Below are positions 10,301-25,300 of a stretch of DNA of 64,000 nucleotides, piece after piece. Each line of letters opens with the position of its first letter. Positions within the stretch are counted from its first letter, which is position 1. The notes under the pieces were generated by a model that was not told the origin of the DNA, made no database searches, and worked only from the letters and a program-made list of their open reading frames with translations. This DNA is from Argopecten irradians (lineage: Eukaryota > Mollusca > Bivalvia > Pectinida > Pectinidae), in NCBI RefSeq assembly GCF_041381155.1, contig NC_091143.1, forward strand, positions 26,439,695 to 26,503,694. Direction: 5' to 3'. The position numbers and the translations under genes are program-made.

Positions 10301-13300
10301 GATAGAATGAACTACCAGTACATGTATTTCTGATTACATACCAGTACATGTATTTCTGATTACATACCAGTACATGTATTTCTGATTATAATATATATAG
10401 AAATACATGTACTCATAAGTATTTGTACTGGTATGTAAATAGAATTACATGTACTGGTATATAATATATACCAGTATATGTATCTCTAATTACATACCAG
10501 AACATGTATTTCTAATTACATACCAGTACATGTATTTCTAATTACATACCAGTACATGTATTTCTAATTACATACCAGTACATGTATTTCTAATTACATA
10601 CCAGTACATGTATTTCTAATTACATACCAGTACATGTATTTCAAATTTCATACCAGTACATGTATTTCTAATTACATACCAGTACATGTATTTCTAATTA
10701 CATACCAGTACATGTATTTCTATTTACATACCAGTACATGTATTTCTAATTACATATCAGTATGTGTATTTCTAATTACATACCAGTACATGTATTTCTA
10801 TTTACATACCAGTACGTACATGTACTACTTACATTTACTGTAGGCCTGTGATATCCTCTTCTTGCCCTGAACTGCAGCATTGGTCTTGTTCTGGACATTG
10901 TGTAGGCTATCTATACACTGAAATCAAAGGTAAATCATAAATTACAAACTTGATTCAAATAAAAGAATTCATTTTCTATAACTACATTTAACTTGGTTAA
11001 TATAAAAGTAGAATAACTGGGATCCCAGTTTTAACTGGGTTATCACTGGGGTATCTGGGCATGGTGAGAACTTATTACCTGTGACAAGTCATATATATTT
11101 ATATTTGAATCATAATAACAAGGACATATAAAACAATGCATACTCATCTTCATCTTTAAATTCTATATGAGTTCTATGTATTACCTAATTTACAGTTGTC
11201 GGTTGAATATATTTTGTGTACAAGACAGACAACACATCTGCAACCATAATACTCAATTAGTAAAGAACACGGCTAGTATCTGGAGGGCTGCAGTTTAAAA
11301 TCCTGGTCTCAGCGCTTCATTTTCTTCTCTCCTGTTACAGACATCAACTAAAATACCTAGACAGTTTATAAGGGCCTCTTTGGGGATAAAGACTGAGAGA
11401 GAAGGGAGGAGCTTAACAGCTTAACATGACTGTACGCCAAAGGAGCGTAACAGCTTAACATGACTGTACGCCACAGGAACGTAACAGCTTAACATGACTG
11501 TACGCCACAGGAGCGTAACAGCTTAACATGACTGTACGCTACAGGAGCGTAACAGCTTAACATGACTGGACGCTACAGGAGCGTAACAGCTTAACATGAC
11601 TGGACGCTACAGGAGCGTAACAGCTTAACATGACTGTACGCTACAGGAGCGTAACAGCTTAACATGACTGTACGCCACAGGAGCGTAACAGCTTAACATG
11701 ACTGTACGCCACAGGAGCGTAACAGCTTAACATGACTGTACGCCACAGGAGCGTAACAGCTTAACATGACTGTACGCCACAGGAGCGTAACAGCTTAACA
11801 TGACTGTACGCCACAGGAGCGTAACAGCTTAACATGACTGTACGCTACAGGAGTGTAACAGCTTAACATGACTGTACGCCACAGGAGCGTAACAGCTTAA
11901 CATGACTGTACGCTACAGAGTAACACTTAAACGTAAGAGGAAGCTTAACATGACTGTACGCCACAGGAGCGTAACAGCTTAACATGACTGTACACCCACA
12001 GGAGCGTAACAGCTTAACATGACTGTACGCTACAGGAGCGTAACAGCTTAACATGACTGTACGCTACAGGAGCGTAACAGCTTAACATGACTGTATGCTA
12101 CAGGAGCGTAACAGCTTAACATGACTGGATGCTACAGGAGTGTAACAGCTTAACATGACTGTACGCTACAGGAGCGTAACAGCTTAACATGACTGGATGC
12201 TACAGGAGCGTAACAGCTTAACATGACTGGATGCTACAGGAGCGTAACAGCTTAACATGACTGGACGCTACAGGAGCGTAACAGCTTAACATGACTGGAT
12301 GCTACAGGAGCGTAACAGCTTAACATGACTGTACGCTACAGGAGCGTAACAGCTTAACATGACTGGATGCTACAGGAGCGTAACAGCTTAACATGACTGG
12401 ATGCTACAGGAGCGTAACAGCTTAACATGACTGGATGCTACAGGAGCGTAACAGCTTAACATGATGGATGCTACAGGAGCGTAACAGCTTAACATGACTG
12501 GATGCTACAGGAGCGTAACAGCTTAACATGACTGGACGCTACAGGAGCGTAACAGCTTAACATGACTGTACAGCTACAGGAGCGTAACAGCTTAACATGC
12601 ATATGACTGGACGCTACAGGAGCGTAACAGCTTAACATGACTGGATGCTACAGGAGTGTAACAGCTTAACATGACTGGACGCTACAGGAGCGTAACAGCT
12701 TAACATGACTGTACACTACAGGAGCGTAACAGCTTAACACATGACTGGATGCTACAGGAGCGTAACAGCTTAACATGACTGTATGCTACAGGAGCGTAAC
12801 AGCTTAACATGACTGGATGCTACAGGAGTGTAACAGCTTAACATGACTGTATGCTACAGGAGCGTAACAGCTTAACATGACTGTACGCTACAGGAGCGTA
12901 ACAGCTTAACATGACTGGATGACTACAGCGTAACAGCTTAACATGACTGGATGCTACAGGAGCGTAACAGCTTAACATGACTGTACGCTACAGGAGCGTA
13001 ACAGCTTAACATGACTGTACGCTACAGGAGCGTAACAGCTTAACATGACTGTACGCTACAGGAGCGTAACAGCTTAACATGACTGTACGCTACAGGAGCG
13101 TAACAGCTTAACATGACTGGACGCTACAGGAGCGTAACAGCTTAACATGACTGTACGCTACAGGAGTGTAACAGCTTAACATGGCTGTACGCCACAGGAG
13201 CGTAACAGCTTAACATGACTGTACGCCACAGGAGTGTAACAGCTTAACATGACTGTACACTACAGGAGCGTAACAGCTTAACATGACTGGATGCTACAGG

Positions 13301-16300
13301 AGTGTAACAGCTTAACATGGCTGTTGAAGCTACAGGAGCGTAACAGCTTAACATGACTGGATGCTACAGGAGTGTAACAGCTTAACATGGCTGTATGATA
13401 CAGGAGCGTAACAGCTTAACATGACTGGATGCTACAGGAGTGTAACAGCTTAACATGACTGTATGCTACAGGAGCGTAACAGCTTAACATGACTGTACGC
13501 TACAGGAGCGTAACAGCTTAACATGACTGGACGCTACAGGAGCGTAACAGCTTAACATGACTGGATGCTACAGGAGTGTAACAGCTTAACATGGCTGTAC
13601 GCTACAGGAGCGTAACAGCTTAACATAACTGGATGCTACAGGAGCGTAACAGCTTAACATGACTGGATGCTACAGGAGCGTAACAGCTTAACATGACTGG
13701 ATGCTACAGGAGCGTAACAGCTTAACATGACTGGATGCTACAGGAGCGTAACAGCTTAACATGACTGGATGCTACAGGAGCGTAACAGCTTAACATGACT
13801 GGATGCTACAGGAGGTAACAGCTTAACATGACTGGACGCTACAGGAGTGTAACAGCTTAACATGACTGGACGCTACAGGAGCGTAACAGCTTAACATGAC
13901 TGACATGCTACAGGAGCGTAAACAGCTTAACATGACTGTATGCTACAGCGGAGCTTTAACATGACTGGATGCTACAGGAGTGTAACAGCTTAACATGACT
14001 GGAGCTACAGGAGTGTAACAGCTTAACATGACTGTATGTACAGGAGTGTAACAGCTTAACATGACTGTACGCTACAGGAGCGTAACAGCTTAACATGACT
14101 GGATGCTACAGGAGCGTAACAGCTTAACATGACTGTATGCTACAGGAGCGTAACAGCTTAACATGACTGGATGCTACAGGAGTTAACAGCTTAACATGAC
14201 TGTATGCTACAGGAGCGTAACAGCTTAACATGACTGTATGCTACAGGAGCGTAACAGCTTAACATGACTGGATGCTACAGGAGCGTAACAGCTTAACATG
14301 ACTGGATGCTACAGGAGCGTAACAGCTTAACATGACTGTATGCTACAGGAGCGTAACAGCTTAACATGACTGTGGATGCTACAGGAGCGTAACAGCTTAA
14401 CATGACTGGATGCTACAGGAGCGTAACAGCTTAACATGACTGGATGCTACAGGAGTGTAACAGCTTAACATGACTGGACGCTACAGGAGCGTAACAGCTT
14501 AACATGACTGTACACTACAGGAGCGTAACAGCTTAACATGACTTGTATGCTACAGGACGTAACAGCTTAACATGACTGTATGCTACAGGAGCGTAACAGC
14601 TTAACATGACTGTACGCTACAGGAGTAAACTTAACATGACTGGATGCTACAGGAGCGTAACAGCTTAACATGACTGGATGCTACAGGAGTGTAACAGCTT
14701 AACATGACTGTACGCTACAGGAGCGTAACAGCTTAACATGACTGGATGCTACAGGAGTGTAACAGCTTAACATGGCTGGATGCTACAGGAGCGTAACAGC
14801 TTAACATGACTGGATGCTACAGGAGCGTAACAGCTTAACATGACTGGATGCTACAGGAGTGTAACAGCTTAACATGACTGTATGCTACAGGAGCGTAACA
14901 GCTTAACATGACTGTATGCTACAGGAGCGTAACAGCTTAACATGACTGTATGCTACAGGAGTGTAACAGCTTAACATGACTGGATGCTACAGGAGTGTAA
15001 ACAGCTTAACATGGACTGTACGCTACAGGAGTGTAACAGCTTAACATGACTGGATGCTACAGGAGTGTAACAGCTTAACATGATGTATGCTACAGGAGCG
15101 TAACAGCTTAACATGACTGGACGCTACAGGAGCGTAACAGCTTAACATGACTGGATGCTACAGGAGCGTAACAGCTTAACATGACTGGATGCTACAGGAG
15201 CGTAACAGCTTAACATGACTGGATGCTACAGGAGTGTAACAGCTTAACATGACTGGATGCTACAGGAGCGTAACAGCTTAACATGACTGTACACTACAGG
15301 AGCTTAACATGACTGGATGCTACAGGAGCGTAACAGCTTAACATGACTGGATGCTACAGGAGCGTAACAGCTTAACATGACTGGATGCTACAGGAGTGTA
15401 ACAGCTTAACATGACTGTATGCTACAGGAGCGTAACAGCTTAACATGACTGGATGCTACAGGATGACTGTATGCTACAGGAGCGTAACAGCTTAACATGA
15501 CTGGATGCTACAGGAGTGTAACAGCTTAACATGACTGGATGCTACAGGAGCGTAACAGCTTAACATGACTGCTACAGGAGCGTAACTGTACGCTACAGGA
15601 GTGTAACAGCTTAACATGACTGTACGCTACAGGAGCGTAACAGCTTAACATGACTGGATGCTACAGGAGTGTAACAGCTTAACATGACTGGATGCTACAG
15701 GAGCGTAACAGCTTAACATGACTGGATGCTACAGGAGCGTAACAGCTTAACATGACTGGACGCTACAGGAGCGTAACAAGCTTAACATGGCTGTACGCTA
15801 ACACTGGATGAGCGTAACAGCTTAACATGACTGGATGCTACAGGAGTGTAACAGCTTAACATGGCTGTATGCTACAGGAGCGTAACAGCTTAACATGACT
15901 GGATGCTACAGGAGTGTAACAGCTTAACATGACTGGATGCTACAGGAGCGTAACAGCTTAACATGACTGGATGCTACAGGAGTGTAACAGCTTAACATGA
16001 CTGGATGCTACAGGAGTGTAACAGCTTAACATGACTGGACGCTACAGGAGCGTAACAGCTTAACATGACTGGATGCTACAGGAGCGTAACAGCTTAACAT
16101 GACTGGATGCTACAGGAGCGTAACAGCTTAACATGATCGGACTAACAGGACATGACTGATGCTACAGGAGCGTAACAGCTTAACATGACTGGACGCTACA
16201 GGAGCGTAACAGCTTAACATGACTGTATGCTACAGGAGCGTAACAGCTTAACATGACTGGATGCTACAGGAGTGTAACAGCTTAACATGACTGGATGCTA

Positions 16301-19300
16301 CAGGAGTGTAACAGCTTAACATGACTGGACGCTACAGGAGCGTAACAGCTTAACATGACTGGATGCTACAGGAGCGTAACAGCTTAACATGACTGTATGC
16401 TACAGGAGCGTAACAGCTTAACATGACTGGATGCTACAGGAGCGTAACAGCTTAACATGACTGGACGCTACAGGAGCGTAACAGCTTAACATGACTGGAT
16501 GCTACAGGAGTGTAACAGCTTAACATGGCTGTAAGCTACAGGAGGCGTAACAGCTACAGGAGCGTAACAGCTTAACATGACTGGATGCTACAGGAGCGTA
16601 ACAGCTTAACATGACTGGATGCTACAGGAGTGTAACAGCTTAACATGACTGGACGCTACAGGAGCGTAACAGCTTAACATGACTGGACACTACAGGAGCG
16701 TAACAGCTTAACATGACTGGACGCTACAGGAGCGTAACAGCTTAACATGACTGGATGCTACAGGAGCGTAACAGCTTAACATGACTGGATGCTACAGGAG
16801 CGTAACAGCTTAACATGACTGGATGCTACAGGAGCGTAACAGCTTAACATGACTTGGACCTACAGGAGCGTAACAGCTTAACATGATGACTGTACAGGAC
16901 GTAACAGCTTAACACAACTGGACCTACAGGAGCGTAACAGCTTAACATGACTGGACGCTACAGGAGCGTAACAGCTTAACATGACTGGACACTACAGGAG
17001 TGTAACAGCTTAACACATGGACACTACAGGAGTGTAACAGCTTAACATGACTGGACGCTACAGGAGCGTAACAGCTTAACATGACTGGACGCCTACAGGA
17101 GTGTAACAGCTTAACACAACTGGACGCTACAGGAGTGTAACAGCTTAACATGACTGGACGCTACAGGAGCGTAACAGCTTAACATGACTGTACGGCCTAC
17201 AGGAGTGTAACAGCTTAACATGACTGGACGCTACAGGAGGTAACAGCTTAACATGACTGGACGCTACAGGAGCGTAACAGCTTAACATGACTGTACGCTA
17301 CAGGAGCGTAACAGCTTAACATGACTGTACGCTACAGGAGCGTAACAGCTTAACATGACTGGATGCTACAGGAGCGTAACAGCTTAACATGACTGTACGC
17401 TACAGGAGCGTAACAGCTTAACATGACTGGACGCTACAGGAGCGTAACAGCTTAACATGACTGGATGCTACAGGAGCGTAACAGCTTAACATGACTGGAC
17501 GCTACAGGAGCGTAACAGCTTAACATGACTGGACGCTACAGGAGTGTAACAGCTTAACATGACTGGACGCTACAGGAGCGTAACAGCTTAACACAACTGT
17601 ACGCCACAGGAGCGTAACAGCTTAACATGACTGTACACTACAGGAGCGTAACAGCTTAACATGACTGGACGCTACAGGAGCGTAACAGCTTAACACAACT
17701 GTACGCCACAGGAGCGTAACAGCTTAACATGACTGTACACTACAGGAGCGTAACAGCTTAACACAACTGGACGCTACAGGAACGTAACAGCTTAACATGA
17801 CTGGATGCTACAGGAGTGTAACAGCTTAACATGACTGTACACTACAGGAGTGTAACAGCTTAACATGACTGGACGCTACAGGAACGTAACAGCTTAACAT
17901 GACTGGACGCTACAGGAGCGTAACAGCTTAACATGACTGGACGCTACAGGAGTGTAACAGCTTAACAATGACTGGACGCTACAGGAGAGTAACAGCTTAA
18001 CATGACTGGACGTTACAGGAGTGTAACAGCTTAACATGACTGGAGCTACAGGAAGTAACAGCTTAACATGACTACAGAGTGTAACAGCTTAACATGACTG
18101 GACGCTACAGGAGTGTAACAGCTTAACATGACTGGACGCTACAGGAGTGTAACAGCTTAACATGACTGGAGCTACAGGAGTGTAACAGCATAAAGTGAAT
18201 GGACGCTACAGGAGTGTAACAGCTTAAAGTGACTGGACGCTACAGGAGTGTAACAGCTTAAAGTGAATGTGACGACGCTACAGGAGTGTAACAGCTTAAC
18301 AGTGACTGGATGCTACAGGAGCGTAAACAGCTTAACATGACTGGACGCTACAGGAGCGTAACAGCTTAACACTGACTGGACGCTACAGGAACGTAACAGC
18401 TTAACATGACTGGAGCTACCCTACAGCTTAACATGAGCTACAGGAGCGTAACAGCTTAACATGACTAGACGCTACAGGAGTGTAACAGCTTAACATGACT
18501 GGATGCTACAGGTGCGTAACAGCTTAACACAACTGGACGCTACAGGAGCGTCATTGCTAAACATGACTGAACGCTACAGGAGCGTAACAGCTTAACATGA
18601 CTGGACGCTACAGGAGCGTCACAGCTTAACATGACTGGACGCTACAGGAGCGTCATTGCTTAACATGACTAAACGCTACAGGAGCATAACAGCTTAACAT
18701 TACTGAACACTACATTTTTGCCTTTCTTGTTCCATACATGCTACCAGGTGTAGATATATATATCAGATGATATAAAGGATATGAAAAGACAACATATGAC
18801 TAATATGCATACAAAAATATATTGTATCATCATGATTAATAACAATTTCGCTGTCTTCCAACATGCAAAGAATTTGGTATTATCATCTGTAGGTAAAATG
18901 CAGATTCTGATTAAATGTATGCATTATTGTGTTGTGCCATATGCAATATGCATAACATGATGTATTACCATTTAAGTGCAAAATCTCCAGCAAATTGGTT
19001 ACAGACAAGATACATTTGGAAAATGTCTAGCAGGCAAAATTAAATAATTCATAAAACACAAAATACAAACAGGCAATTTGCATAATTATTTAGACATGTA
19101 TGTTACATTTCAGTGTTTAAATTTCACTGTTTAAACTTCAGGTTTACCTGTAAAGAAAATTGAAATAACTTCTAACTGTTACATAATCTACACACACAAA
19201 ATGTACCGGTATACAGATATATATCACATGTCTTTCTGATAAAAAAAGTTATTAAGATTTTTTATGAAAACATTATCTATATAATATATTTAATATAGAA

Positions 19301-22300
19301 AATTATAAGCGTCATTTGTTTTCTTCCAGTTTAAATACTTCAGAGATTTATCTAGCTAGATGTAACTATATATTACGGTTCATATATTACCTAGCATGCT
19401 TGTTCAAATAACTGCCTATATAGCTAGAAAGACGCTTTTCAAGACCTTATACAGTCATAAGAAATTTCTGGATAGATAATTAAAGATGCTCTACCGCTGA
19501 CAAATAATATTTTTTCTCTATCAAAAACAGGACCAGACAATCTAGTATTTTTCTTCAGTTACAAAAGTTACTTACTGTACACCATTACCACCATTGAAAA
19601 GTCTGAGCTTCTTATTTTACTTCAAGATTAAAATATTAAAAATGATTTATTGCATCCCGAAATAATTCTGTGGCACTACGACCTATATAGAATGCAGTAC
19701 TGATTGCGCATGCACCGAAAGCAAAATCAATTACTTTATAATATTTTTTGAGGTAATAAAACATACATATACACGATTTAACACAAATTATTGTTCAAAT
19801 GATTGGTACCATTTATGCTGTCGGCGGTGGAGCATCTTTAAAATTCATGTTAGTGGGATATATATTAGTAAATAGATGGTACTAAATATAAATAGAAACC
19901 AAATCACCATCAAATTACCTAAATCTCTAAATCTTCCAATTTGTTCCTTTTAAAGAAAGATTTACTAACTATAACACATATATGTATCACCTAATATATA
20001 TTAGGGTGCAGGGTATAGGTGATCATTGGTGGGGGTACCCTTGGCAAAAGTCATGGTTCTGAAGTTTTATGTTACAAATTCGGTTAGAGAATAACTTTTG
20101 ACAAAAAATTATTTATTTTTTAAACCAGGCTTTGTGAAGTTATCTCTCAATGACAAAAACTCCAAAACAAAAAGATACCATATACAGAAAGGTCAAACTT
20201 CAAGTGGTTTAAAATAATTAAAAAACAAACAACAACAAAAAACTGGAAACATAAAAGCAAAATACTTTTTATATAATTTTTAACTTTTAAATATAATTTT
20301 CTCATCTTTCAAATTAAAACATTTTTTCTTGTAAAGCTATACATAGGGTGTCCTTATTATAGCTGACAAATTAAACCTTATTATAATTTAACAGGTGTAT
20401 AAATGGTATTTGATGAATCACCAGTTTGCTAAAGCTGTTATTGAGTTAATAATATACATCATACATGATGTTACAATTCATTCAAGCAAAGAAATTATTT
20501 TTCATCATAAGTCATTCTTCTTGCATATTGGTAAAAGAAAACATACACTGTGTAACTGTATCAACATCAACACCTTGTGCTGAATTTAACCAACTTGAGT
20601 AGGCATTAAACTTGGTGATTCTCTATCAACCACTGTACATGTATGTATGACTGGCAACCTGAACCTCTAGAATATATTAAAATGAGCAATAATATCATCA
20701 TTTTGATTACCATACTCATTGAAGCTAAGGGGAGACAATCTAAAAAGTAGTGATAGAATTTGACTAGCTAATGGGAGACAATCTATTAATAGTTTTTGGT
20801 TAAGAAATCATTAATATACATATAAGTTCTTGTGGTCTACTGGTATTTGTATATATATAATGTAAACTTCCTGAACTGATATAAAGCAATGTTAGTTTAA
20901 AATGTTAATGTATTAGTAAAAATAATTCATTAATAGCAGCTATGAAATTAAACAAGAAGGCCAAACTAACCAGGTAAACAGAATAAATAAATTCTGATTT
21001 CATTATCCAGATATAGAGAATACATTGTTAGTATCCTACAATACAAGGTTTATTTTGGTGCGAGGCTTAGGAAAGCCGAGAGGACAAGGCTTTGCCGAGT
21101 CATCTCGACTGTCCGTGTTGAGCACCCAAATTAACCTTTTATTGTAAGATACTAACCATGTATTCTGTTTATCCTGCAACTATCATGACATTTAAAACGC
21201 AAAAAATTGCCATTCACTTGGTTTCGCCCAAAGCGGGACGGGTCTTTGATGCGGAGGAAAAGATTCCTTCATTAAACCGAATGAGTGTGTACTCCTTTTT
21301 ACTGTCGTGGGAAATATATAAGCGCTTCACAAACAGTACCAGTAATCCTATTCAGTGTGTAATATGACTGAAACAATATGAAAATACTCAAAAAACAATA
21401 ATCACCCATCAAAGAATTACAATTATGTACTTTACAATACAAACCTTTGCCATGAGCGAAAAATGAGACGACACCGCCATTCGAGATTTTCGATATCGTA
21501 AAAATTACGTCATCCCGGTGAATGTGACGTCACATTTTAGCGGGACTGACTGATGTTTCATTCACAGAAAGGTAAAAGTTCGAGGTCAAGTTAGAAAATG
21601 TTCTGTCAGATGTGGAACAAATTCACGTGACCACATTGACGGATAAAGCATTTCGTATTGACAGATAAATCACAAGTTTATCCGGCAGTAGTTATCCGTC
21701 AGTATGTGTGGCAGTTGCAGGATAAAAGACAATCTCTGTAGCTTTTGTTTACAATGTATATATACAAATCCTTTATCTCACCAATCTCAACAATTGTCAG
21801 CAGAGTTTGATAACCTGGATTACAAATTCAGCTTGGTACTACCAGGGTTACTATTATTACAAGTGAATCTGGAGTTGTATTGATGCATTTATGAACCCTT
21901 CATCTGGATAAGTATTTTGATTCAGTGTCCAGTTTACAATTTCTATTTGGCTTTATTTGTTAAACTCATCAACAATTACAAGGACCTCAGAAAATTACAT
22001 TTAGGATTACACACCACTGATTCTTCTTCTGTAATGACTTTAGTAAAAGAATTAGATTAACACATCAACACTCACATAATGTTATGTGACTATCCAAAAC
22101 AAATTGGTAGATATTTTGAAAAGACTTCTCTAGCAGACGTATTTTTCAATATCTGTATTTAAGTGGCTCTATATGTCAATAAAAAGAATAGATATGCATG
22201 CTATCACAAGAGTTACTTCCCTTAGTTTGCACATGTACAAAAATGTACTTATAGAAAGATTTTGACAAAAAAGATATATATTGTAGATAAATCATATAGC

Positions 22301-25300
22301 TATAGTATAGTATATCCTAATCAAACAATAGTCATATGCGATTAATGCTCAAAACAGAAGATGAAAACAATAATACAATATATATGGTACGTAATAACAT
22401 GTATTTAGGATCTAGCCTATATATATATAGCTAGCAATTTAAGTTGCCTTGGTTCCTTTGTTTATATATATAAAGCATTTGAGGTAGTAGAAGAATATAT
22501 GATCAGACAGAATAACTAGCCATGTAGTACTGGACACTGAATTTTGTATGTGCTGTTATGTGCTGCTATAGAAAAACTTTTTGTTTGTGTTCCCTGACAG
22601 AAATAGTTTTTACCTCTTCTCTTTGCTTGCAACCCTGTTTTTAGAAACATCAAAAATACAAAACAAACATTAGTTTTTATGCAACAAAAATACATGTAGT
22701 CTATGTTCTATAATGACATGTATAGTATGTATTTATTTCAAAACCACATAATGCAATGTGTTAAGACATATACCATGCAAGGCTTGATGCAGGATAAGAA
22801 AACACAATACAATATTTAAATAATGACAAGCATTCTGAAGTGAAATATAGTCTGACAATATATAGAATGAATCATTTCATGATGACAATCAAAGTAGAAA
22901 TATTATGAAAGTAGGCCTAGCTAGGCTTAAGTACCCTAAATATTTGCAAATTATTCATCTTTGTATTTGCACATTACAGAGTTATCTGCCCTTGTAGGTA
23001 GGTATTGATTGTGACGTCATGTGTTTGCGAGCGTAATGTCATGCATTTCGGTGAAAACGACGTGAATTGCGCTCACAAAATAATGATGTAACAATCGGAT
23101 ACCTACCCGAAAGGGAGCTAACTCTGTAATATGCAAAGACGGAATATGGGCTAGCGTTATATTCATAAAGTTACTACAGATAATGATATGATGTCATCAA
23201 AGTGATCAGACTTATTTAGAATTTAGATACAACAAAAGACATGCTCTAACAAACCATCTCTGTTAAAATAGACTATAATCTTATATGTATGCATGATGTA
23301 CAATTTTATATTTGGAAATCAAATTTGATAATTGATTAATTGGTCAATGGGTTTTTGTTTTCATTTGCACATGCAGTAAATTAATTTACTTATGAAATGT
23401 ACATGTTTGTAGCATATAGCTGACTGGGAAATAACATGACATCCTTTTCAGAAAAAAAAATATATTGATATTTACTAGCATGTTTAATATACAAAGACTT
23501 GTAATGAATGTTAATGAGAATATTTATCCTACATTATGTAGATCAAGGAAATCAGACATAGACTGGTGTAGACCAAGATACTCCAGCCTTGACACCAGAC
23601 TTAGTCATTATGACAGAATCATGCCTGCATGGTGTAGATCCAGAAACTGCTATATTAACGTTTGCTATCATTGGGCCAGCCAGGTCATTTCCTTTTCAGA
23701 CTGACACCGAGAAGGGCCACTTACCTTGGTCTTTTCAACAAATGAATAATTTATCTCCCCAAATATAGTAGTTCATCAAGATCTAAGGCGATTTAATTTG
23801 CATACTTTGAGAAAATGGCAACGACGAGGAGGAAAATTTAAAGGTGCAGAAAAGAAACTACATGTATACGTACTGTATTTATAGTATAAAATGCATGTGA
23901 GATAAAATGGATTACTATGAGTAGATAAATTATTCATTTGTTGAAAAGACCAAGGCAATTAACAGGTTGGGGACACTCCTGTATATGCAGGATAGTCCTG
24001 CATTTGAGTAATAGTCCTGTATTTGAGGGATAATTTTGTTATGCAAATGCAGGACTCTGTGAAATGAAAAGTGATAAAGTTGTTTTTAAACATTTTCATC
24101 AAAAAAGGGCATCATAAGTTTTATATGGCATCATCACTAATACAACTTTCCACATTATCACTCAAATAGAAACAAATTTCATTATCTAAATGTTTGTATA
24201 GGTCACAAACAAAATGACCTCTAAGGTCACAGTACCCAAATCGGATCAGTACCCAAATCGGATCACGGATTCGAGAAATTGCTCTTTTTATCGCATGCAC
24301 ATTTTACGTTTAAAATAAACGTACATATAGTCATAAAAATGCATTTCCGCGATATTTAAACCAAATTTTGAAGCAGTGATCGATTTTATTATGCTTTAAT
24401 GAAGACTTTGAAATCGGCAAGTTGGTGTTATTTTCGTCAATCTCCTACAATGTCACCGTGCGACGGTCTATTTTCTCATGTTTAACCCCATTACACTGCA
24501 CTACATATCATCAAAACATAAAAGTATGTACCCAAAACAAGAATAGAGAAACATTTAGGGAGGTATTCGATGAACAGGGTAGTCCATACCTTTATTTAGG
24601 ATGCCACTAGAAACGATTCATATTCTGCCGCCATCTTGGAACTATTACTCAATGATCTTTGCGCATGTCAAAAAGTCATTCTAAACGAACAGGTACTTGT
24701 ACTATGATTTTCCGGTTTTTTCAATGTTGTATAAGAGTTATTTCCCTTCTGTCATTGTTTCGATTTTTTTTGAGTTTTGCATATCTGTGATTATATAATA
24801 TTTATAATAATTATTATCTTACTATAAGATGTTGCTATTATCAATTATAATGTAACATTATTTGTTTTCTCCAGCAACAAAGAATATACAAAACACAACT
24901 ACAGATATGAGAATGTGTTATTAAATAAAATGTTTAAAATATGTAAATACAAATAGTGAAATACAGAAATGAATATTACAAAATGTTCAAATTCATATTA
25001 TTTGTATTATTGATTATGAAAAAATGTATTTTAGTACACAAGATGTTAACAAATTACCATAAAATATTTATATTATTTAAATACTGTTTTAAACAAAACA
25101 AATATAAGGAGATTATACAAATGCAATATTAGGTAATGATATGTAAACTGGTTTAAAAAAATATCTTTCTGAACAGTAGTGTCTACAGATAAGAAGAGGT
25201 AGTTTGTTTCATATACAGAGCACTGTCAGTGAAGTTTTTTTTCTATTTACAGGGAAAATAGTAAAAACCTTTAAATAGAAATATATGGTGCCAGCATGGC

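Noticed and set aside
11410-18713. CRISPR-like appearance of a 34-bp repeat array
   Set aside because: There are no unique spacers; the whole unit repeats head to tail, in a eukaryotic intron.
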